This document shows, piece by piece, positions 58,179-64,000 of a stretch of 64,000 nucleotides of DNA. The DNA is taken from contig JAKMXF010000310.1 in assembly GCA_024704765.1 (NCBI GenBank), forward strand, positions 620,001 through 684,000. Reading direction: 5' to 3'. The position numbers were made by a program, and so were the translations under genes. This DNA is from Oopsacas minuta (Eukaryota; Porifera; Hexactinellida; Lyssacinosida; Leucopsacidae). The notes below the pieces were generated by a model. That model was not told where the DNA came from, ran no database searches, and saw only the letters and a program-made list of their open reading frames with translations. The stretch's first letter is position 1, and the number at the start of each line of letters is the position of its first letter.

Positions 58179-59576
58179 TCATAATAACTTTGCTCTTTTA
58201 CTGTCAGGAGACCTCTCTTCCCCAGCATCAGCCTCTGGAGTAACAATACTCTGTGTAGGAGTAACTGTATATGTTTTAACTCTAACTCCACTCAATACAT
58301 AACCGGTCCTACAACTTGATGACATCATTTCAGGATGTAGTTTAGACTCCGCTGGCTGATATGCTCTCAACCAGCTAGTTGTCAGGTTCTTGAGTATTAT
58401 GTTATTACTAGAGTGGAAATACTCATTACAGTTAGATATTAGTTCTGGGAACACACAGTATACAAGGAGAGGACTTGATGAAGATATAAATGGGAGACAA
58501 GCCTCTAGGATTGGTACAGGGTCGTGTTTAGAGGCAAGAATAATTCCTTCAAATTCTCCTTCTATCAGCAACTCTCTAGCAGTGCAGTAACGGTCCTCTT
58601 TCGGAGGAGTATGATCATGTTGCTCCTCAAATAATGGAGTTTCTGATTTATTCTGTGTAATGTTAACATCTATTTCAATTATAGAAGATTCCTCTAAGGA
58701 ATCTGCAGACTGTTGTAAAGAAGATATAGGTTGTTGTGCTGTATTATTTGTTTTTTGTTCTGAATTTGATAATTGAGGAGTTTGAGGATATTCTCTCAAC
58801 CTAGCCAAACGTCTGAGAGGGAAAGCAGAAAGACACTCCCAGTGCAGAGAGGAGAGATGAGAAAAGCTGGAGAGAACTGGTCTAGGATGAATAATCTCAG
58901 TAGTGAAAAGTTCTACAAGTCTACCTCCTCCTCCCATTCTCTCCAGAACTGCACCAATAACTAAACCGCCAAAATTATCCACCACCAGCAGTCTAGATCC
59001 GTATCTTACGTTAGCCAGAGACAGTAGTAGAGATAATGTGTCAATCCTTAGGAATCCTATCTTCTCTGGCCGCAGGTGATAATGCATAAGTGATAAATGC
59101 CGAAGAGACGGACGGTATATGAATATGACTGGTAGATGTTTGGCTCTCTTACGTGTTAAGTATTTCTGTTTTGAGAATTGACTCTTCTCATTGAATGTAT
59201 TACTACCTGATATAATCTCTGTTATCAGCTGTTCTCCCGCTAACTCATTCTCTTTCAATTCTTGTATATCTTCTGTAGAATACTTCTGGTTACTAGCTAC
59301 ATCTAATAAATTTCTATTGTCATTATCTTCGCTAGGTAGTTGTTGCTCTAATCTAACTTCTAGCTTATTAGGATCAAACAATTCAAGCGAGCAGCCTCTG
59401 ATCACAAACCTAGACCCGTAGTAGTGTCCTATAGCTCCTTCTGTATTTACGGTGTGTTTCCATAATCTCACAGATGTACATATCTTCACCTGGAATGTGT
59501 GGTATCTCTTCTGATCAGCTGAGTATGCTAGAGCTGTGTCTCCTTCTGATATTATACCGTTATTCTTCAGGGACAT
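58179..59576 (-). CDS. TRMT6: tRNA m1A58 methyltransferase non-catalytic subunit
   Basis: TRMT6 pairs with the catalytic TRMT61A to methylate adenine 58 of tRNAs in the nucleus. The ATG at 59576 (MSLKNNGIISEGDTALAYSA) is used; the two codons before it contain no ATG. The frame is 465 codons without introns, against 497 in human. Family landmarks in order: DNRNLLDVASNQKYSTEDIQ; 'TRKRAKHLPVIFIYRPSLRH' and RPEKIGFLRIDTLSLLLSLA; the divergent Rossmann part YGSRLLVVDNFGGLVIGAVL with ERMGGGG; a variable, acidic, Gln/Ser-rich linker (about 265-325); LLIEGEFEGIILASKHDPVP; and LTTSWLRAYQPAESKLHPEM with GYVLSGVRVKTY near the C-terminus. As in the family, there is no complete SAM-binding motif. Confidence 0.93.
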   Translation of the reverse strand: MSLKNNGIISEGDTALAYSADQKRYHTFQVKICTSVRLWKHTVNTEGAIGHYYGSRFVIRGCSLELFDPNKLEVRLEQQLPSEDNDNRNLLDVASNQKYSTEDIQELKENELAGEQLITEIISGSNTFNEKSQFSKQKYLTRKRAKHLPVIFIYRPSLRHLSLMHYHLRPEKIGFLRIDTLSLLLSLANVRYGSRLLVVDNFGGLVIGAVLERMGGGGRLVELFTTEIIHPRPVLSSFSHLSSLHWECLSAFPLRRLARLREYPQTPQLSNSEQKTNNTAQQPISSLQQSADSLEESSIIEIDVNITQNKSETPLFEEQHDHTPPKEDRYCTARELLIEGEFEGIILASKHDPVPILEACLPFISSSSPLLVYCVFPELISNCNEYFHSSNNIILKNLTTSWLRAYQPAESKLHPEMMSSSCRTGYVLSGVRVKTYTVTPTQSIVTPEADAGEERSPDSKRAKLL

Positions 59577-59647
59577 ATCTAACAATATGGCGAAACAGCT
59601 ATGGCTATAGTAATAATCGTATACATTATAATAGACAATTCTTTATC

Positions 59648-60282
59648 GGAATGTCTAACAGATGTCAGATTTGCCTCCCCCAAAATTAGCGAAAAGTCTA
59701 ACAAATTTGATCTAGAAAACGTGAATTCCACCAAGAAATTTAGATAAAATGAATCCTCAAATACATATATATATATTTGCAATAAATTGGTGAGTTCACC
59801 GATTTACGAGAACTAACAAGAGGACGCCACACTTAAGGGAGTCTCCCCATTAAGATTTCGATAATGAAATTTGTGACTTTAGTAATATGAAGGTGGTTCC
59901 TTATTTGATAAAAGTCATATGCCCACTCTTAGCTGATGGGGCGCTAGCCTCGTCTAGCCACATGCGAACGCAGCCACTGGTAATAACCCATCTGTACAGT
60001 ACAGTAAATACTGCGAGCATCCGGACAGACTGGAAAATAGTTGAGGGCCTGGTATGCGAGAGTGATTACCGAAAACTCAAAATCTGAGGTGTGCTCCGGT
60101 ACGGGAGGTTTTACCTGGCTAAGGAGTTCCCCAATTTGCGATTGCTAACTGTATAATAATTTAAGTGGATAGATTTGTATCTTACGTCTTTAATTAAATA
60201 AATAGTTACTTAGCGTATATATCAAAATTGTTAGACTTTCCACTAATTTTGGGAGAAAGCAAATCTGATAGACATTGCATCA
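59648..60282. mobile_element. Possible TIR element flanked by about 55-bp inverted repeats
   Basis: The 59648-59705 segment (GTCTAACAGATGTCAGATTT and onward to AAAATTAGCGAAAAGTCTAA) is matched in inverse at about 60225-60282 (CTATCAGATTTGC..., AAAATTAGTGGAAAGTCTAA). The spacer has no supported gene. No target duplication was identified, so it may also be a simple inverted duplication. Confidence 0.45.
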
Positions 60283-61575
60283 CCTTGGTATACCCATTCT
60301 TTATCATTAAATGTCCGAAATCTAGCAATCCGATTCACATGAAATTGGTACTAATATACGTTTTGGGTCAGTGAATTACACCCCCGACATCAATGTTTTC
60401 TAAAGTGAATTTTCACACCTATGTAAAATTTATTTCATGCTAGAGATCAGGTTTCAACGTGTTGTGATGTGTAATTGGGTGTGTAGAGTCCGATTTTGAG
60501 ATTTTGAGAGTTTGAATGTTACAAATTACAGATTATCATATGATTACAAGTAAACTTCCGAGATACTGCATCATCGGGAAAATAATTTTGTGTCCAATCT
60601 CAGAGGTTCAAGAAGTACTATTTGTATAGGAAAATCAATCGGTGGAATGGAATTGTGCCATATCTCGGAGGTGCCACTTCGGGAGGTCTACCTGTAATCA
60701 TCTTTTCACACATTTGGGTAATATTCAAAATGATGCTAAAGTAAGGTGACCAGCACGTTTAGGTCTAAATCCTGTACATTTTAGCATTTGCACCAAAACT
60801 TGCTGAATTTTCATGGGACATAATTTTTCAAATCCTGGACAAGATCCTGCACACTATATTAGTGATAAGTATATGTATAAAACTATAAATTGATGTTTAA
60901 TTTTGTAATACAAATAGCGTGAAATCTCATTTAACATGGTTGCCGCTCGTATTGATAGCCAGCTTAAGAATTTTAATGACCTTCTATTCAAAATAATAAT
61001 CTCGAGAATCCTGTACATACGTAATAAAATCCTCGACAATGGTGACCCTATGCTAGAGATTTTGTTTAAAAAGTAGGACAGAGGGGGGGGTAATTGCAGG
61101 ATAATTATTCAGGATCTTATCCATAGGATTTGAGGATATAACATGAAGTATATTAGAGGACGAATAATATTGAATATCCTGAAATATTATCAGATCCAGG
61201 AGCCCAAAATCAGTCGGGGTATGGTGCATCACGGTATCTACACAGGGGTTCAGGGGAACCTTGCCCCCTTAAAAAGAACTAATAATTATCCCTGAGCTGC
61301 ACTCTGTCGGCTGAAGATTTTTAACGAATGAAGAGATTGTCAACCTGTTTATACTTCTACTTACATCAAGTAACCAAATCTATTCTACTTAGCAACCAAA
61401 TATTGTCTTAGGAATTTCTAAAAAATGATAAGAAATTATTCCCAGGGTATCAATAGCTGATCTATTAACTAATCGAATTGCTATCCTTATTACCCTAGAT
61501 TGAACGTAGTTTGACCCGCCCCGCCCCGTAACTAAATGCGGGTCAGGTGCGGGTTAAGCGCAGGGCAAGTGTGGG
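60283..61575. repeat. Gene-free stretch with repeat R2 copies
   Basis: About 60310-60425 is a copy of repeat R2 (ATTCACATGAAATTGGTACT, TTTTGGGTCAG, TTTTCTAAAGTGAATTTTCA). About 61205-61330 matches parts of 47575-47640 and 19625-19710 (TGCATCACGGTATCTAC; CCTGAGCTGCACT; CGGCTGAAG), suggesting that R2 is a longer, fragmented family. Confidence 0.45.
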
Positions 61576-61724
61576 CAGGGGCGGATTGGGGACATAAAAC
61601 GGCCCTGGAAAAGTCCTAAATCAATTATGCTAGTCAGCACGCCGGCCCCACTAGCTTACCACCCCATAACGCCACCGGCCCACGGGCATTTGCCCGGTAT
61701 CTCGGGTTGCCCAATCCACCCCCG
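61576..61724. mobile_element. hAT-like MITE (149 bp)
   Basis: Left end CAGGGGCGGATTGGGG; the reverse complement of the right end is CGGGGGTGGATTGGGC. It is flanked by AGTGTGGG (61568-61575) and AGTGCGGG (61725-61732), an 8-bp duplication with one mismatch. GC-rich compared with its surroundings. Confidence 0.65.
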
Positions 61725-61732
61725 AGTGCGGG

Positions 61733-62123
61733 TTACTGCTAGTAGCAGCCTAACATTTGGTCTGGACATATCCAGACTCACAAGTTAGGTGCTACAAAAT
61801 GTTCTGGCTAATACCATTATTATTTAGAATAAAGAATGACTGGACAATATCAAAGCAGCATTGTTTAGAAAAAGTGGCCAATCATACCCATAACAAAATA
61901 GTTCACCCAATAAATCCTCCTACTCTTTTGATACATATTATACTGCAATAAATGCCTTTTGAGAGAATTAATAGTTAATACTAATTTGGCTAAAAATGAC
62001 CAAAATTTCGCAGCAAGACTCCTTAATCACATAAATTGGTACTACTTTCAGGTTGAGGTTTTAATCGAATTTGAGAACTGATAAAGAGTCACAATTGTAC
62101 TGATGACTGAGATAGGCTAAATG
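61733..62123. other. Short gene-free spacer before the mariner element
   Basis: No gene or repeat is recognised; the 64-codon frame at 61757-61951 lacks any known feature. Confidence 0.3.
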
Positions 62124-62125
62124 TA

Positions 62126-63464
62126 CTACGGGCGTTCAATAAGTAGTCGTTATTCCAAATTTTGTAAGTCGGAATATTTCGACCTAGATCAAACTGAATC
62201 TTCTAATAACAATCCATCTATTGTGAATTCAATAATGCAGAGCTTTTTTGATTCTGATGTCTCGTTGAAATATTGTACCTATTTACATTTTGACAGTTTA
62301 TTATAGTAACATTTTTAATGGCTTCAAAAAGTACAGATTTCAAAATTGAGCAGAGAGCATATGTGAAGATCAGAACACTGCTCAAGGTTTCACCAACAGA
62401 TGTCCACAAAGATTTAGAGGAAGTTTATAAGGATACAGCACTTCCATATTCCACTGTTGTTGATTGGGCTAGACGCTTTCGTGAAGGTAGAGTGTCCATT
62501 GAAGATGGGGCAAGAATAGGGAGACCAGTTTCCAGCACCAATGACAAAAATATCCTTGAGGTATCCGCGTTACTTGAAGAAGACCCTCATATCACGCTTG
62601 TGGAGATAGCTGATGCGGTTGGTATCTCAACGGGAACTGCTCAAGCTATTGTACATGATAATATGAAATTCCGAAAGATATGTGCTCGATGGGTGCCGCA
62701 TTTACTAACTCAGGCCCAGAAAGCAAAGAGGGTCCAATGCGCTACTAAATTGCTCTCTGAGTTTGATCGAACTGACTCCAGAAGGTTATTTGAGATAGTA
62801 ACAGGTGACGAAACTTGGGTACGTTATTCTGAGCCTTTATCAAAAGAAGCAAACAAAGTATGGGTGGCAAAAGGACAGGACCCACCAATGATCCCTCGAC
62901 ATGACTTTCGGGATCCGAAGGTTATGTACTGTATATTTTTTGATTCTAATGGTCCAGTGTGCCAGATTTGTGTCCCCAAATACCAAACAATAACAGGCTC
63001 CTTCTACACCAATGAGTGTCTAACAGAGGTTGAAAAATTCTACCAAAATCGACGGCCAAGGACTGGAACTCGTGGATTGCGAATATTGCATGATAACGCC
63101 CGACCGCACAAGACAAAGCTGGTTAGAGAAAAGTTAGAAGCTATGAAAATTGTGGAGCTAGATCACCCTCCCTACTCGCCAGATCTAGCTCCCTGTGACT
63201 TTTGGTTGTTTCCAAAGCTAAAGAAACATCTATCAGGCAGGAAATTCGAGAGTCGAGCTCAGATAGGATCGGCGATTTTCCAGTATATGAAAGGTGTACC
63301 AACCGAAGACTACAAAAAAGTATTTTTCGATTGGATAAAAAGGCTGAAATTGGTTTTACAGCACGAAGGGGAATACTTTGAGAAACTCCATCACTGATTA
63401 CACAATTGTGCTAGAAAAATTTAGAATTACAATGTGATAACGACTACTTATTGAACGCCCGTAG
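62126..63464 (+). mobile_element. Complete mariner transposon (1,339 bp)
   Basis: The first 28 bases (62126-62153, CTACGGGCGTTCAATAAGTA...) and the reverse complement of the last 28 (63437-63464) are identical. TA flanks both ends (62124-62125 and 63465-63466), the duplication expected for Tc1/mariner. It holds one intact transposase gene with short untranslated ends. Perfect termini and an open gene point to a recent insertion that may still be capable of movement. Confidence 0.96.
62318..63397 (+). CDS. Mariner transposase, DD34D type, apparently intact
   Basis: The enzyme cuts and reinserts the surrounding element by binding its inverted termini. The frame is 359 codons from an ATG; mariner transposases are usually 340-360. 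The N-terminal part has two helix-turn-helix regions (about 10-60 and 75-115, with ARIGRPVSST between). Then follows the mariner signature WVPHLLT (125-131). The catalytic acidic residues are Asp164 in TGDETW, Asp259 in LHDNARPH and Asp294 in PCDFWLF, with exactly 34 residues between the last two, the mariner spacing. YSPDLAP is also present just before the third. All key residues are intact, with no stops. Confidence 0.96.
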   Translation: MASKSTDFKIEQRAYVKIRTLLKVSPTDVHKDLEEVYKDTALPYSTVVDWARRFREGRVSIEDGARIGRPVSSTNDKNILEVSALLEEDPHITLVEIADAVGISTGTAQAIVHDNMKFRKICARWVPHLLTQAQKAKRVQCATKLLSEFDRTDSRRLFEIVTGDETWVRYSEPLSKEANKVWVAKGQDPPMIPRHDFRDPKVMYCIFFDSNGPVCQICVPKYQTITGSFYTNECLTEVEKFYQNRRPRTGTRGLRILHDNARPHKTKLVREKLEAMKIVELDHPPYSPDLAPCDFWLFPKLKKHLSGRKFESRAQIGSAIFQYMKGVPTEDYKKVFFDWIKRLKLVLQHEGEYFEKLHH

Positions 63465-63660
63465 TACGATGACGAGAACTATTACATAGCTATTGAATTG
63501 ATCATAAGATTATAACCAATATACCCACAATATGTAACGGAGTTCAATGAACCGGGCAAACAGATCAATAATTTTTATGATAATTAATGCATTTTGTGGG
63601 CCAAACAGTATAAATTGTGGCAATTTTGAGAACAATCATATTTTTCAAATCCAATCAAGA

Positions 63661-64000
63661 ATGGCTACTCGTTGTCCAGAACATATAGCGATACAGGGAG
63701 CAGAATTACAAAGCATTCCAATCCCGAATTATGCGGAATTTCAAGTGCCAAAAGTTGCTGTAGCGAAAACAGGATCAATACCTGGAAATTTCAATGTTCC
63801 AAGAAGTATCATGATAGAGCCTCAATCCGGGAACTTTTATGTAGCAGATTCAGGAAATAAACGGATCCAAATATTCTCTAATACAGGAGAGTATATCAAC
63901 AAATTCGGTGAAGAACATCTGACGAATCCATGGGGTATTCTGTTCCATCAGGACTCTATCTATATCACGGATATATGTCATAACGCTATATTACAATTCA
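63661..64000 (+). CDS. NHL-repeat protein, 5' part, runs off the window
   Basis: The frame opens at the ATG at 63661 and stays open to the window end (113 codons seen). After a short leader (MATRCPEHIAIQGAEL) come NHL blades: PGNFNVPRSIMIEPQSGNFY followed by VADSGNKRIQIFSNTGEY, then NPWGILFHQDSIYITDICHN. NHL repeats fold into a beta-propeller that binds protein or RNA. The seen part lacks a RING and B-box, unlike the gene at 53788. It starts 197 bases after the mariner element. It is the intact counterpart of the decayed gene at 48333-49340, sharing the NPWGI-type blade. Confidence 0.85.
   Translation, partial: MATRCPEHIAIQGAELQSIPIPNYAEFQVPKVAVAKTGSIPGNFNVPRSIMIEPQSGNFYVADSGNKRIQIFSNTGEYINKFGEEHLTNPWGILFHQDSIYITDICHNAILQF

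Overview
This window is eukaryotic nuclear DNA from an animal. The genes are animal housekeeping genes: OPA1, WDR33, TBCA, RPS24, TIMM8, TRMT6. They sit beside TRIM/NHL-type beta-propeller proteins, an LRR-EGF receptor and many DNA transposons. The sequence is AT-rich, several genes have no introns, and the introns that can be placed range from 55 nt to 6.7 kb. Together with NHL/TRIM genes and KRBA2-like integrase genes, this fits an early-branching animal, most probably a sponge. The phylum is an inference; nothing here proves it.

Layout. 1-4.6 kb: a single-exon 1,306-residue protein with a glycine-rich centre. 5.6-11.6 kb: a 198-bp inverted-repeat element, then a 5.7-kb transposon candidate with 25-bp inverted termini and a GCTC target duplication. 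It carries a multi-exon KRBA2/Ginger-like integrase, and one of its introns holds a second element whose interior is a 2.3-kb A-rich minisatellite. 12.6-23.2 kb: the five-exon OPA1 gene. Its 6.7-kb third intron holds an oppositely oriented LRR-EGF receptor gene, a 1.2-kb (GATACTCT)n array and a FLYWCH zinc-finger fragment. 25.2-27.4 kb: WDR33. 30.2-31.3 kb: an unrecognised helical protein.

31.9-45.7 kb is a recent, rearranged segmental duplication carrying two MATE transporter copies, one intact and one broken by a single base, with an NHL-like gene between them. 46-53 kb: TBCA, a decayed coiled-coil/NHL gene, RPS24, a fold-back element and TIMM8. 53.8-59.6 kb: a two-exon RING/B-box/coiled-coil/propeller gene and TRMT6. 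62.1-63.5 kb: a complete mariner element with intact transposase and perfect 28-bp termini. 63.66 kb to the end: the start of another NHL protein.

The genes do not form one pathway. The main themes are DNA-transposon activity (mariner, a Ginger-like candidate, hAT, pogo, MULE/fold-back and a family with 6-bp target duplications), satellite growth inside introns, and recent duplication. Two single-base frameshifts in otherwise well-preserved genes could be real mutations or sequencing errors.
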